Assembly (NCBI RefSeq): GCF_001708305.1
Contig: NZ_CP016953.1
Span: 1,197,501-1,261,500 of the forward strand
Reading direction: 5' to 3'
From: Streptococcus himalayensis
GTDB lineage: Bacteria; Bacillota; Bacilli; Lactobacillales; Streptococcaceae
Length of the DNA stretch: 64,000 bases
Shown here: piece by piece, positions 9,508 through 18,248 of the stretch
Layout of the letters: each line of letters begins with the position of its first letter
How positions within the stretch are numbered: position 1 is the first letter of the stretch
Program-made: the position numbers and the translations under genes
Notes under the pieces: generated by a model
Told to the model about the DNA's origin: nothing
The model's input: the letters and a program-made list of their open reading frames with translations, nothing else
Database searches by the model: none

Positions 9508-12327
9508 ATGAAAACCAAAGGAATGATTTATCTAGCAAGCACTGCTATTTTACTTGCAGCCAGTGGACAAGCATTAGCAGATGAAGTTGTGCCTAATGCC
9601 GCCTCGAGAGATCAAGTGATCGATTTAGGACCTGAAATTTCAAATCAGCCATCAAGTTCTAGAGCAGTAGTGGCAACAAATCCAACTGCGATTTCTGCGA
9701 ATGTAACCAGAGTGACTCCTAAGTCAACGGTTACACCTGTCACAACAACTGTTGACAAAAGTTCGACTGTTGGGTCTGCTTCTGCAACAACTATTAATTC
9801 AGTTGCTCCCGCTGTGTCAAGACAAACTCAGCCAGTAGAAAGAGCCTCTACTTTTGTTGATGTAAGTAGTCATAATGATTATATTAGCAAAGATGACTAT
9901 CAGGAACTGGGACGTCAAGGCGTTGGTGGAGTCGTTGTTAAGCTAACGGAAGGAACAACTTATAAAAATCCTTATGCAACATCACAAGTAAGAAATGCAC
10001 AAGCTGCAGGTTTACAAGTATCAGTCTATGCTTTTTCTCATTATACGAACGAGACAGAAGCTCGTAGAGAGGCCCAATATTTTGCAAATCAAGCAAAAAG
10101 TTTAAATCTTCCTTTAAATACCGTTATGGTCAATGATATAGAAGATCCGAAAATGAGATCAAATATCAATGCTGCCACTCAAGCCTGGGCAAATGAGATG
10201 AGAAGACTTGGTTTTTCAAATCTTATGTATTATACGAGTGCAAGCTGGCTTGATCGTAATAATCTGGGGATAAAAGGCCCTGTTCAAACGTCTCGTTTTG
10301 GGATAGAAAACTTCTGGGTAGCACAATATCCACGACCTAAGTTGTCGGCAGAAGAGGCTAATAGAATGCGTTATCACAATAATGCTGGAGCTTGGCAATT
10401 TACTTCTCAGGCCCAATTATTAGCAGGCAAGCACGTATTTGATCAAAGCGTGGATTATACTGGTCGATTTACCTCTCGTTCATCTACATCAGTTCGACCT
10501 CTGAGTGGAAATATTTCTATTCAAAATCACACAGGTTCTGCTTTTGACATAGTTGTAACGAATGTTTCAGCTCCAGCAGGAGTTCGAGAAGTTAAGATTC
10601 CTGTATGGCCAGCGGGTAAGGGAGATTCCTTAGTATGGTATAGTGCGACGCCTCAAGGGAATGGTAGTTATAAAGTTCATGTAGATCCAAGTCGACATAA
10701 CAATCATACAGGAAAATACTACATTGACTTGTATTATGTTCAACAAAATAATCAACGAATTTACGCAGGTGGAACGACAACAAACGTTCAAAAATCGACT
10801 CCAGCGACAACTCCGTCTGGTAAATTGGCAATTTCAGTTACAAACCAAAATACCCAAACAGGGCATTTTGATGTTGTTGTCACAAATGTATCCTCTGGAG
10901 TTCGAGAAGTTAAGATTCCTGTATGGCCAGCGGGTAAGGGAGATTCCTTAGTATGGTATAGTGCGACGCCTCAAGGGAATGGTAGTTATAAAGTTCATGT
11001 AGATCCAAGTCGACATAACAATCATACAGGAAAATACTACATTGACTTGTATTATGTTCAACAAAATAATCAACGAATTTACGCAGGTGGAACGATAACA
11101 AACGTTCAAAAATCGACTCCAGCGACAACTCCATCTGGTAAATTGGCAATTTCAGTTACAAACCAAAATACCCAAACAGGGCATTTTGATGTTGTTGTCA
11201 CAAATGTATCCTCTGGAGTTCGAGAAGTTAAGATTCCTGTATGGCCAGCGGGTAAGGGAGATTCCTTAGTATGGTATAGTGCGACGCCTCAAGGGAATGG
11301 TAGTTATAAAGTTCATGTAGATCCAAGTCGACATAACAATCATACAGGAAAATACTACATTGACTTGTATTATGTTCAACAAAATAATCAACGAATTTAC
11401 GCAGGTGGAACGACAACAAACGTTCAAAAATCGACTCCAGCGACAACTCCGTCTGGTAAATTGGCAATTTCAGTTACAAACCAAAATACTCAAACAGGGC
11501 ATTTTGATGTTGTTGTCACAAATGTGTCCTCTGGAGTTCGAGAAGTTAAGATTCCTGTATGGCCAGCAGGTAAGGGAGATTCCTTAGTATGGTATAGTGC
11601 GACACCTCAAGGGAATGGTAGTTATAAAGTTCATGTAGATCCAAGTAGACATAACAATCATACAGGAAAATACTACATTGACTTGTATTATGTTCAACAA
11701 AATAATCAACGAATTTACGCAGGTGGAACGACAACAAATGTTCAAAACGATGGTAAATTAGTAGGGGTAGGCGGCACTAAAACAGCTGTGAGCTTGAACC
11801 AAGCACCGGCAAGTAAGCCCCAAAGAACAGCAACTTCAACAGATGCCAAATCACGGGTGATTGAGGCGGCAGCTTCTATGGTTGGAGTTCGCCATGGCAG
11901 TGCTCAACATCGAGCTTTAGTTGATGATTATAATAGTGTTAAACCATTGCCTGTTGGTTATTCAGTCAAGTATTCAGATGATTGGTGTGATGTTTTTGTA
12001 ACAACAGTTTTCCAACGTCAAGGACTTAGTCATTTGATTGGTCGTGAATGTGGTGTGGAACGTCACATCCAAATCTTTAAGCGTTTGGGTATTTGGAATG
12101 AAGATGGCCGAATTACACCTAAAGCAGGTGACCTCATAACCTTTAACTGGGATCAAAACCATCAACAAAATGATGGATTTGCGGATCACATTGGAATTGT
12201 TGAAAAAGTGGAAAACGGCTTTATTCATACTATTGAAGGAAATAGTGGAGATGCTCAAGTTGTGGCACGTAGAACTTATCGCATTGGAGATGGAAATATC
12301 CGAGGCTTTGCTAGTCCACGCTATTAA
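9508..12327 (+). CDS. Secreted modular murein hydrolase: GH25 - four Bsp-like repeats - CHAP
   Basis: This 939-residue secreted cell-wall hydrolase has a signal peptide at 1-24 (cleavage after GQALA) and then a Ser/Thr-rich linker to about 110. A GH25 muramidase domain at about 111-320 starts FVDVSSHNDYI and has the acidic VNDIEDP motif. Four Bsp-like wall-binding repeats of 106 residues span about 333-745. A C-terminal CHAP domain runs from about 780 to the end, with catalytic Cys in DWCDVF, His in ADHIGIVE, and EGNSGD. It should cut both the glycan strand and the peptide. Bsp repeats plus CHAP recall LytF, the competence-induced lysin of S. gordonii, and a cin box lies upstream. The start at 9508 follows GGAG by 6 nt; the ATG at 9496 overlaps that site. 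Confidence 0.9.
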   Translation: MKTKGMIYLASTAILLAASGQALADEVVPNAASRDQVIDLGPEISNQPSSSRAVVATNPTAISANVTRVTPKSTVTPVTTTVDKSSTVGSASATTINSVAPAVSRQTQPVERASTFVDVSSHNDYISKDDYQELGRQGVGGVVVKLTEGTTYKNPYATSQVRNAQAAGLQVSVYAFSHYTNETEARREAQYFANQAKSLNLPLNTVMVNDIEDPKMRSNINAATQAWANEMRRLGFSNLMYYTSASWLDRNNLGIKGPVQTSRFGIENFWVAQYPRPKLSAEEANRMRYHNNAGAWQFTSQAQLLAGKHVFDQSVDYTGRFTSRSSTSVRPLSGNISIQNHTGSAFDIVVTNVSAPAGVREVKIPVWPAGKGDSLVWYSATPQGNGSYKVHVDPSRHNNHTGKYYIDLYYVQQNNQRIYAGGTTTNVQKSTPATTPSGKLAISVTNQNTQTGHFDVVVTNVSSGVREVKIPVWPAGKGDSLVWYSATPQGNGSYKVHVDPSRHNNHTGKYYIDLYYVQQNNQRIYAGGTITNVQKSTPATTPSGKLAISVTNQNTQTGHFDVVVTNVSSGVREVKIPVWPAGKGDSLVWYSATPQGNGSYKVHVDPSRHNNHTGKYYIDLYYVQQNNQRIYAGGTTTNVQKSTPATTPSGKLAISVTNQNTQTGHFDVVVTNVSSGVREVKIPVWPAGKGDSLVWYSATPQGNGSYKVHVDPSRHNNHTGKYYIDLYYVQQNNQRIYAGGTTTNVQNDGKLVGVGGTKTAVSLNQAPASKPQRTATSTDAKSRVIEAAASMVGVRHGSAQHRALVDDYNSVKPLPVGYSVKYSDDWCDVFVTTVFQRQGLSHLIGRECGVERHIQIFKRLGIWNEDGRITPKAGDLITFNWDQNHQQNDGFADHIGIVEKVENGFIHTIEGNSGDAQVVARRTYRIGDGNIRGFASPRY
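10579..11746 (+). repeat. Four tandem 318-bp Bsp-like repeat units
   Basis: The phrase GGAGTTCGAGAAGTTAAG recurs at 10579, 10897, 11215 and 11533, a period of exactly 318 bases. Units are almost identical in DNA, including third codon positions, apart from the divergent N-terminal part of unit 1 and the end of unit 4. This indicates recent duplication or gene conversion. Confidence 0.95.
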
Positions 12328-12440
12328 TTCAAACAAGTTATTTTGAATTTGCTTGTATAACATAACTTTTTATCAACCACAGTAGTTGAAGAAAAGCTAG
12401 ATTTTAGGGAGGACCAGTCGGTTCTCTCTTTTATGTGATA

Positions 12441-12629
12441 ATACTCATTTAATTTTAAAAATAGCCATAACGATATATAAAAATTTATTTTTTGCTATGA
12501 AATGAAATGGGCTAAGTAAGGCAAATAGGATGCTACTTCAGTAAATGAAATGAAGATAGAAAAAAGGGAACTTATTTCTAAATCATCTAAGAAATAGTAA
12601 AAATACTAACATTGATTTTTATTGAGTAT
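12441..12629 (+). repeat. Short interspersed repeat, family B, copy 1
   Basis: This 189-bp intergenic repeat starts ATACTCATTTAATTTTAAA and ends TTTTTATTGAGTAT. The ends are imperfect inverted repeats. A second copy lies at 23689-23872 with the same internal landmarks (AAATAGCCA, ATATATAAAAATTTATTTTT, GAAATGAAATGGGCTAAGTA). It carries no ORF. Confidence 0.8.
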
Positions 12630-12763
12630 AAGTAGAACTATTTAAGTTAACTACATATTGTATCTGCTTTATCTATTCTCTTACTGGAATTGATTTAAAT
12701 CTAGCAAATCGTAGAAAAATTCAAAAAATTGTTTAAAAGTCCTTTTCTTTTGGATAAAGGAAG

Positions 12764-12772
12764 TGGTATAAT
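12764..12772 (+). promoter_or_regulatory. asnA extended -10 promoter
   Basis: TGGTATAAT (TATAAT at 12767-12772) is the best -10 upstream of asnA, but it lies about 236 bases before the ATG with a repeat element in between. Confidence 0.5.
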
Positions 12773-12810
12773 AAGCCTATTATCAGTTGACAGTGAAGAA
12801 ATTCAGTTTA

Positions 12811-12944
12811 ATACTCGTCAAAAATCAACATCTGATGTCGTTAACTCACCTTGCTTGGGAGTGGGACACAAGCTTAGTTTTATCTGTCACCTTCCACAAT
12901 TCTCAATTGTGGAACCTAGTCAGATTTTGATGTTTATAGAGTAT
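12811..12944 (+). repeat. Miniature inverted-repeat element, family A, copy 1
   Basis: This 134-bp element starts ATACTCGTCAAAAATCAACA and ends CAGATTTTGATGTTTATAGA then GTAT. The ends are inverted repeats of about 25 bp. An internal palindrome, TTCCACAATT / AATTGTGGAA, lies near 12893-12914. It occupies the asnA leader. Confidence 0.82.
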
Positions 12945-13007
12945 AAAGTCGGATTTGCCCTTTATCAGTCAACTTATCTATTTCCGTATCTAGTGAGAGG
13001 AGCGTTT

Positions 13008-14000
13008 ATGAAAAAAAGTTTTATTCATCAGCAACAAGAAATTTCCTTTGTAAAAAATACCTTTACCCAATATCTGATTGATAAATTGGAAATTGTAGAG
13101 GTGCAGGGACCTATCTTGAGCCGTGTTGGTGATGGGATGCAGGATAATTTATCAGGGGTGGAACATGCGGTATCGGTCCATGTCAAAGAAATTCCTGATG
13201 CTGAGTATGAAGTAGTGCATTCGCTAGCGAAATGGAAACGTCATACCTTGGCTCGTTTTGGGTTTAACGAGGGGGAAGGTCTCTTTGTCCATATGAAGGC
13301 TCTTCGACCGGATGAGGATTCCTTAGATGAGATTCATTCGATTTATGTGGACCAATGGGACTGGGAAAAGGTGATTCCAGATGGTAAGCGAAATCTGGCC
13401 TACCTCAAAGAAACAGTGGAAAAAATCTATAAGGCTATTCGTTTGACGGAGCTGGCTGTGGAAGCTCGCTTTGACATTGAGGCTGTTTTACCTAAGAAAA
13501 TTACCTTTATCCATACCGAAGAATTGGTGGAAACCTATCCTGATTTAACGCCGAAAGAGCGCGAAAGAGCTGTGGCTAAGGAATATGGGGCTGTTTTTCT
13601 CATCGGAATTGGTGGAGAATTACCAGACGGAAAACCGCATGACGGACGAGCACCAGACTATGACGACTGGACAACCCCATCTGAAAATGGCTATAAGGGG
13701 TTAAACGGCGATATTCTTGTGTGGAATGAGGAGTTGCAGTCTGCTTTTGAACTTTCTTCCATGGGTATTCGTGTGGATGAAGAAGCTTTGAAGCGTCAGG
13801 TTGCCATCACGGGTGACCAAGATCGCTTGGATTATGAATGGCATAAAGCCTTGTTAAACGGACTTTTCCCGCTAAGCATTGGCGGAGGGATTGGTCAATC
13901 ACGCCTTGCCATGTTCCTTTTACGTAAAAAACATATCGGCGAAGTTCAATCCAGCGTCTGGCCAACATCGGTCCGCGATCAATTTGAGAATATTTTATAA
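13008..14000 (+). CDS. asnA: Aspartate-ammonia ligase (asparagine synthetase A)
   Basis: This enzyme makes asparagine from aspartate, ammonia and ATP, through a class II synthetase-like fold. Starting at ATG 13008, after GAGAGGAGCG, gives 330 residues, the family length. The open frame continues upstream to 12729, but that part is translated repeat DNA and is not coding. Recognisable blocks are [59 protein letters not shown] and the C-terminal [17 protein letters not shown] repeat element in the long leader separates the likely promoter from the gene. Confidence 0.97.
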   Translation: MKKSFIHQQQEISFVKNTFTQYLIDKLEIVEVQGPILSRVGDGMQDNLSGVEHAVSVHVKEIPDAEYEVVHSLAKWKRHTLARFGFNEGEGLFVHMKALRPDEDSLDEIHSIYVDQWDWEKVIPDGKRNLAYLKETVEKIYKAIRLTELAVEARFDIEAVLPKKITFIHTEELVETYPDLTPKERERAVAKEYGAVFLIGIGGELPDGKPHDGRAPDYDDWTTPSENGYKGLNGDILVWNEELQSAFELSSMGIRVDEEALKRQVAITGDQDRLDYEWHKALLNGLFPLSIGGGIGQSRLAMFLLRKKHIGEVQSSVWPTSVRDQFENIL

Positions 14001-14174
14001 GGAGGCTGAGATAGAAGTGTCCATCCTCGCTTCTTTTATAGATTGAACAGTTTAACGCAGTAGTTATCGGGTTTGTAAAACGTTGATCAATCAACATTCT
14101 ACAAACCGCGTCAACCTTGCGGGGGTGAGAGTAAACTAATCCAGTGAATTCGTTTAGCTCGAACCTAAAAATAA

Positions 14175-14227
14175 AGGAGTGAGGAAAATCGATTTCTTCG
14201 AAATCGCGATTGAGTCTCACTCCCTTT
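14175..14227 (+). terminator. Nested-hairpin terminator after asnA
   Basis: Outer arms AGGAGTGAG and CTCACTCC enclose an inner hairpin CGATTTC/GAAATCG and are followed by TTTT. The rest of 14001-14174 has one more inverted repeat (GTTTGTA/TACAAAC, about 14071-14106) and no gene. A similar nested hairpin lies at 57911-57961. Confidence 0.6.
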
Positions 14228-14251
14228 TACAAGACCAAATATCAAAAAATT

Positions 14252-14260
14252 TGCTATAAT
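14252..14260 (+). promoter_or_regulatory. rsmD extended -10, 7 bases from the start codon
   Basis: TGCTATAAT (TATAAT at 14255-14260) lies 7 bases before the rsmD ATG, so transcription should begin at or next to the start codon. No ribosome site is present in between. Confidence 0.6.
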
Positions 14261-14267
14261 AGATGTT

Positions 14268-14807
14268 ATGAGAATTGTTGCAGGTAGGTATGGGGGACGC
14301 CCCTTGAAAACACTAGAAGGAAAAACAACGCGCCCTACGACTGATAAGGTCAAGGGAGCTATGTTTAATATGATTGGTCCTTATTTCGATGGGGGACGGG
14401 TCCTGGATTTGTATGCTGGAAGTGGTAGTCTTGCGATTGAAGCTATTTCTCGTGGCATGGTAGAGGCTGTATTGGTCGAAAAAGATCGAAAAGCTCAGGC
14501 TATTATTCAGCAAAATGTAGCTATCACAAAGGAAGCAGAGAAATTTCACTTGTTAAAAATGGAAGCTGCACGAGCGTTGTCCCAACTTTCTGGGGTCTTT
14601 GATTTGGTCTTTTTAGACCCCCCGTATGCCAAGGAGCAAATCGAGACAGATCTAGCAGAGCTGGAGAGTCGCCAGTTATTGGCAGAAGATGTGTTGGTCG
14701 TTTGTGAAACGGATAAAGCGGTGGATTTGCCAGAAGAGCTAGCAGGCTTGCAAATCTGGAAACAGAAAATTTATGGAATTTCAAAGGTGACGGTTTATGC
14801 ACGATAA
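14268..14807 (+). CDS. rsmD: 16S rRNA (guanine966-N2)-methyltransferase RsmD
   Basis: This SAM-dependent enzyme methylates G966 in the 30S subunit. The 179-residue Rossmann-fold protein shows RIVAGRYGGRPL at the N-terminus, the SAM motif DLYAGSGSL, the acidic VEKD and the catalytic FLDPPY. The start is at the -10-adjacent ATG, so the mRNA is probably leaderless. coaD overlaps its end by 11 nt, an arrangement conserved in many Firmicutes. Confidence 0.95.
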   Translation: MRIVAGRYGGRPLKTLEGKTTRPTTDKVKGAMFNMIGPYFDGGRVLDLYAGSGSLAIEAISRGMVEAVLVEKDRKAQAIIQQNVAITKEAEKFHLLKMEAARALSQLSGVFDLVFLDPPYAKEQIETDLAELESRQLLAEDVLVVCETDKAVDLPEELAGLQIWKQKIYGISKVTVYAR

Positions 14808-15291
14808 GATTGGACTATTTACAGGCTCTTTTGATCCCATTACCAACGGTCATGTGGAGCTAATTGAGCGTGCTTGTCGATTATTTGATACCTTGTATGT
14901 CGGACTTTTTTATAATCAGGCTAAGTCTGCCCTCTTTTCCCTCGAAAAACGAGAGCGTATGCTTCGGCAGTCGTTGGCTCATTTGGACAATGTCCATGTC
15001 CTTGTTTCGCAGGATGAATTAGCGGTTGATGTGGCGAGAAGGCTAGAGGTGACCTGCTTTGTTAGAGGTCTGCGTAATGGGCAGGATTTGGAGTACGAGC
15101 AAGAATTGGCCTTTTTTAATCGAGAGTTGGCTCCAGATGTTGAGACCATGTTTTTACTACCGTCACCATTTGTTCGCCATTTATCGTCATCTCGTGTGCG
15201 GGAATTGCTTGCCTTTGGGCAGGATGTTTCAGCCTACGTTCCCATGAGTGTTGTAAAGGAGTTAGAATATGAACAAAAAGAAGAGCAATAA
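14797..15291 (+). CDS. coaD: Phosphopantetheine adenylyltransferase
   Basis: This enzyme joins 4'-phosphopantetheine and ATP to give dephospho-CoA, the penultimate step of CoA synthesis. The 164-residue protein has the nucleotidyltransferase signature GSFDPITNGH (T/HxGH), RGLRNGQDLEYE and the C-terminal SSSRVREL. It overlaps rsmD by 11 nt and sepM by 23 nt, so the three genes form one tightly packed operon. Confidence 0.97.
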   Translation: MHDKIGLFTGSFDPITNGHVELIERACRLFDTLYVGLFYNQAKSALFSLEKRERMLRQSLAHLDNVHVLVSQDELAVDVARRLEVTCFVRGLRNGQDLEYEQELAFFNRELAPDVETMFLLPSPFVRHLSSSRVRELLAFGQDVSAYVPMSVVKELEYEQKEEQ

Positions 15292-16312
15292 ATGGCTCCT
15301 AGTGGGGCTTACTAGCTTTCTATGTCTAGTGTTAGCTTTTATTGTCCCTTTGCCTTATTATATTGAAGTTCCGGGTGGGTCAGAGGACATTCGAGAAGTC
15401 TTAAAGGTCGATGGGAAAGAAGATACGGCGGCAGGTTCCTACCATTTTGTAACGGTAGGAATTCAGCATGCGACCTTTGCTCATTTGGTCTATGCTTGGC
15501 TGACTCCCTTTACAGATATCCACACAGCCGAGGAAGTAACAGGTGGGTCTTCGGATAGCGAATTTTTAAGAATCAATCAATTTTATATGGAAACATCTCA
15601 AAATATGGCTACATACCAAGGATTAAAAATGGCTGGTAAAGAAATTGAGATGAAATATCTAGGGGTCTATGTCTTACAAGTGGCGAAAGATTCGACTTTT
15701 AAAGGAATTTTAAATATCGCAGATACTGTGACAGGAGTCAATGATAAGACCTTCCAAAGCTCAAAAGAGTTGATTGATTATGTAGGTTCTCAAAAAATTG
15801 GAGATAAAGTCAAGGTGACCTACGAAGAAGATGGACAGGTAAAATCAGCAGAAGGCAAGATTATCAAGTTAGAAAATGGGAAAAATGGCATTGGAATTAG
15901 CTTGATTGACCGAACGGAAGCGACAAGTGCCACGCCGATTGCCTTTTCAACAGAAGGAATTGGAGGTCCTAGTGCTGGACTGATGTTTAGTTTGGCAATC
16001 TATACGCAGTTGGCAGATCCAGACTTGCGAGATGGACGGATTATCGCAGGGACAGGGACGATTGATAAAGATGGCAAGGTCGGAGATATTGGCGGCATTG
16101 ATAAAAAGGTCGTTGCAGCTGCCCAAAAAGGAGCGAGCGTTTTCTTTGCCCCAGACAATCCTGTCAGCGAGGAGGCAAAAAAAGCGGATCCACATGCCAA
16201 AAACAACTATGAAGTCGCGAAAGAAGCTGTGAAAACCATTAAAACAGACATGAAAATTGTACCTGTCAAGACGTTAAAAGACGCAATTGATTACTTAAAA
16301 AAGACTGAGTAA
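15269..16312 (+). CDS. sepM: Membrane-anchored PDZ/Lon-type serine protease, SepM-like
   Basis: This 347-residue protein has an N-terminal membrane anchor (about 8-28), a PDZ domain in the middle (about 130-200) and a Lon-like proteolytic domain. The domain has the catalytic Ser in GIGGPSAGLMF and the Lys in GIDKKVVAAAQKG. In S. mutans the family member SepM trims the competence-stimulating peptide outside the cell, so a role in peptide-pheromone processing or envelope proteolysis is likely. The start follows AAGGAG inside coaD. The substrate in this organism is inference. Confidence 0.88.
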   Translation: MNKKKSNKWLLVGLTSFLCLVLAFIVPLPYYIEVPGGSEDIREVLKVDGKEDTAAGSYHFVTVGIQHATFAHLVYAWLTPFTDIHTAEEVTGGSSDSEFLRINQFYMETSQNMATYQGLKMAGKEIEMKYLGVYVLQVAKDSTFKGILNIADTVTGVNDKTFQSSKELIDYVGSQKIGDKVKVTYEEDGQVKSAEGKIIKLENGKNGIGISLIDRTEATSATPIAFSTEGIGGPSAGLMFSLAIYTQLADPDLRDGRIIAGTGTIDKDGKVGDIGGIDKKVVAAAQKGASVFFAPDNPVSEEAKKADPHAKNNYEVAKEAVKTIKTDMKIVPVKTLKDAIDYLKKTE

Positions 16313-16414
16313 ATTAGAGGATGAACGAAAAACGTTGCTAAAAAGAAATTAGTGTCATTAAAAAGATGATTTTTTGCATTCTCACGATTGTCTGCTTACC
16401 TATTTTCCAATGAT

Positions 16415-16449
16415 TACGAAAACACGGCGGAAGGCTGTGTTTTTTCGTA
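16415..16449 (+). terminator. Terminator after the rsmD-coaD-sepM operon
   Basis: TACGAAAACACGGC pairs with GCTGTGTTTTTTCGTA, with a small bulge. The strand has a T run inside the 3' arm. The rest of the 16313-16578 gap shows no gene. Confidence 0.75.
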
Positions 16450-16578
16450 GGCTTTTACCAATAATCTATAAGGAAAGGGATGCATTAGTATTTCTAGATT
16501 TTAGTATGGATTAAATCGTCTGACTTTTTTCAGAAAACTGGTTTTCTTTGGGAAATACTGCCGAAAGAAGGGTTTTTG

Positions 16579-16587
16579 TGATAAAAT
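16579..16587 (+). promoter_or_regulatory. Extended -10 promoter of yutD
   Basis: TGATAAAAT lies 37 bases before the yutD ATG. It probably drives yutD-rlmN-vanZ. Confidence 0.5.
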
Positions 16588-16624
16588 AGAAGAGTTAGTA
16601 GGAAAGAAATGATGAAGGAAAACT

Positions 16625-17155
16625 ATGCGTAAAGAGATTGCACCAGAATTATACAATTACAATAAATTTCCAGGACCAGAATTTCGACAAGTTGGAACGA
16701 AAATTGTGGCTGAGCAGCTGGAATTTGAAATGGTTGAAAATCAGAAAAATGCCTTTGATGTGACAGCTTTCAATCAACGGTTTTCAGAAATTTTGACCAA
16801 ATATGATTATCTAGTTGGAGATTGGGGAAATGAGCAGCTTAGGCTAAGAGGTTTTTACAAGGATGAGCGACAGGTGGACAATGCGGCGAAAATCAGTCGA
16901 TTGGAGGATTACTTGCTCGAATATTGCAATTATGGCTGTGCTTATTTTGTATTGGAAAATCCAGAGCCTAAGAAAGCATCGTTTGATAAAAAGACACGAA
17001 AAAAACGAGATTCAGAGCCCAAACAACGATTTAAACAGAAAAAACGGCAGCCCAAAAAAGTTGAGATGTCAGAACCTAAGAAAAAAGCTAAAGAACGCCG
17101 TTTCGACCAAAAAGAACAAGCAAACAATCGTCATTTTGTCATTCGTTGGAAATAA
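16625..17155 (+). CDS. yutD: YutD family protein
   Basis: This 176-residue protein of the YutD family (function not established) has a conserved globular N-terminal half, with FDVTAFNQRFSEILTKYDYLVGDWGNEQLRLRGFY broken across residues 44-78. It also has a conserved LEDYLLEYCNYGCAYFVLEN region. From about residue 115 the tail is a low-complexity Lys/Arg-rich stretch (PKKK, KQKKRQPKK), which suggests nucleic-acid or ribosome contact. That role is inference. AAGGA lies 5 nt upstream of the start. It sits 9 nt before rlmN, so the two are cotranscribed. Confidence 0.8.
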   Translation: MRKEIAPELYNYNKFPGPEFRQVGTKIVAEQLEFEMVENQKNAFDVTAFNQRFSEILTKYDYLVGDWGNEQLRLRGFYKDERQVDNAAKISRLEDYLLEYCNYGCAYFVLENPEPKKASFDKKTRKKRDSEPKQRFKQKKRQPKKVEMSEPKKKAKERRFDQKEQANNRHFVIRWK

Positions 17156-17164
17156 GGAGAAGAT

Positions 17165-18247
17165 ATGAAACCATCAATTTATAGCCTGACTCGCCAAGGG
17201 TTACAGGAATGGGCAGAAGCACATGGGGAGAAGAAATTTCGTAGCAACCAAATCTGGGAATGGCTTTATCGCAAACGGGTTCAAACTTTTGCCGAAATGA
17301 CGAACTTACCCAAGGAATTGATTGCGAGATTGGAAGAGGAGTTTGTGGTCAATCCTTTAAAACAACGTATCGTGCAGGAGTCTGCTGACGGCACGGTGAA
17401 ATACCTATTTGAGTTGCCAGATGGAATGTTGATTGAGACGGTTCTGATGCGTCAGCATTACGGACTTTCAGTCTGTGTCACCACTCAGGTCGGCTGTAAC
17501 ATTGGCTGTACCTTCTGTGCAAGTGGCTTGATTAAAAAACAACGGGACTTGACCAATGGAGAAATCGTAGCCCAAATCATGTTGGTGCAACAGTATTTTG
17601 ACGAGCGAGGACAAGACGAGCGTGTCAGCCATATCGTTGTCATGGGGATTGGCGAGCCGTTTGATAACTATGAAAATGTTCTAAACTTTGTTCGAACAGT
17701 CAACGATGACAAGGGATTGGCGATTGGAGCACGCCATATTACCGTATCGACCTCTGGTTTGGCTCATAAAATTCGAGATTTTGCCAATGAAGGGGTGCAG
17801 GTTAATTTAGCAGTTTCCCTTCATGCACCAAATAATGAACTACGTTCGAGTATTATGAAAATCAATCGGGCCTTTCCAATTGAGAAATTATTTGCAGCGA
17901 TTGAGTACTATATTGAAACGACCAATCGTCGTGTGACCTTTGAGTACATCATGCTCAATGAGATCAATGATGGTGTCGAGCAGGCCTTGGAATTAGCAAA
18001 TTTGCTAAAAAATATCAAAAAATTGTCTTATGTCAACTTAATTCCGTACAATCCAGTAACGGAACACGATCAGTACAGCCGTAGTCCGAAAGAACGGGTT
18101 TTAGCCTTTTATGATACCTTGAAAAAACATGGAGTGAATTGTGTTGTTCGTCAAGAACATGGAACGGATATTGATGCAGCTTGTGGTCAACTTCGTTCGA
18201 ATACCATGAAGCGGGACCGACAAAAAGCTCTTGCAGCACAGGACTAG
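17165..18247 (+). CDS. rlmN: Dual-specificity RNA methyltransferase RlmN
   Basis: This radical-SAM enzyme methylates C2 of A2503 in 23S rRNA and A37 in some tRNAs. The 360-residue protein has the cluster-binding CNIGCTFC motif, [12 protein letters not shown], and the second catalytic Cys near the C-terminus ([19 protein letters not shown]). The ribosome site AAGGAGA lies just upstream. It follows yutD by 9 nt and is followed by vanZ after 1 nt. Confidence 0.97.
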   Translation: MKPSIYSLTRQGLQEWAEAHGEKKFRSNQIWEWLYRKRVQTFAEMTNLPKELIARLEEEFVVNPLKQRIVQESADGTVKYLFELPDGMLIETVLMRQHYGLSVCVTTQVGCNIGCTFCASGLIKKQRDLTNGEIVAQIMLVQQYFDERGQDERVSHIVVMGIGEPFDNYENVLNFVRTVNDDKGLAIGARHITVSTSGLAHKIRDFANEGVQVNLAVSLHAPNNELRSSIMKINRAFPIEKLFAAIEYYIETTNRRVTFEYIMLNEINDGVEQALELANLLKNIKKLSYVNLIPYNPVTEHDQYSRSPKERVLAFYDTLKKHGVNCVVRQEHGTDIDAACGQLRSNTMKRDRQKALAAQD

Positions 18248-18248
18248 T

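Noticed and set aside
10592..11737. Repeated antisense open frames of 63-79 codons across the lysin repeats
   Set aside because: They recur with the 318-bp period because the coding strand repeats; they have no ribosome sites and overlap a clear gene.
12729..13007. N-terminal extension of asnA
   Set aside because: The extra codons translate a repeat element, and the family length of 330 residues is met by starting at 13008.
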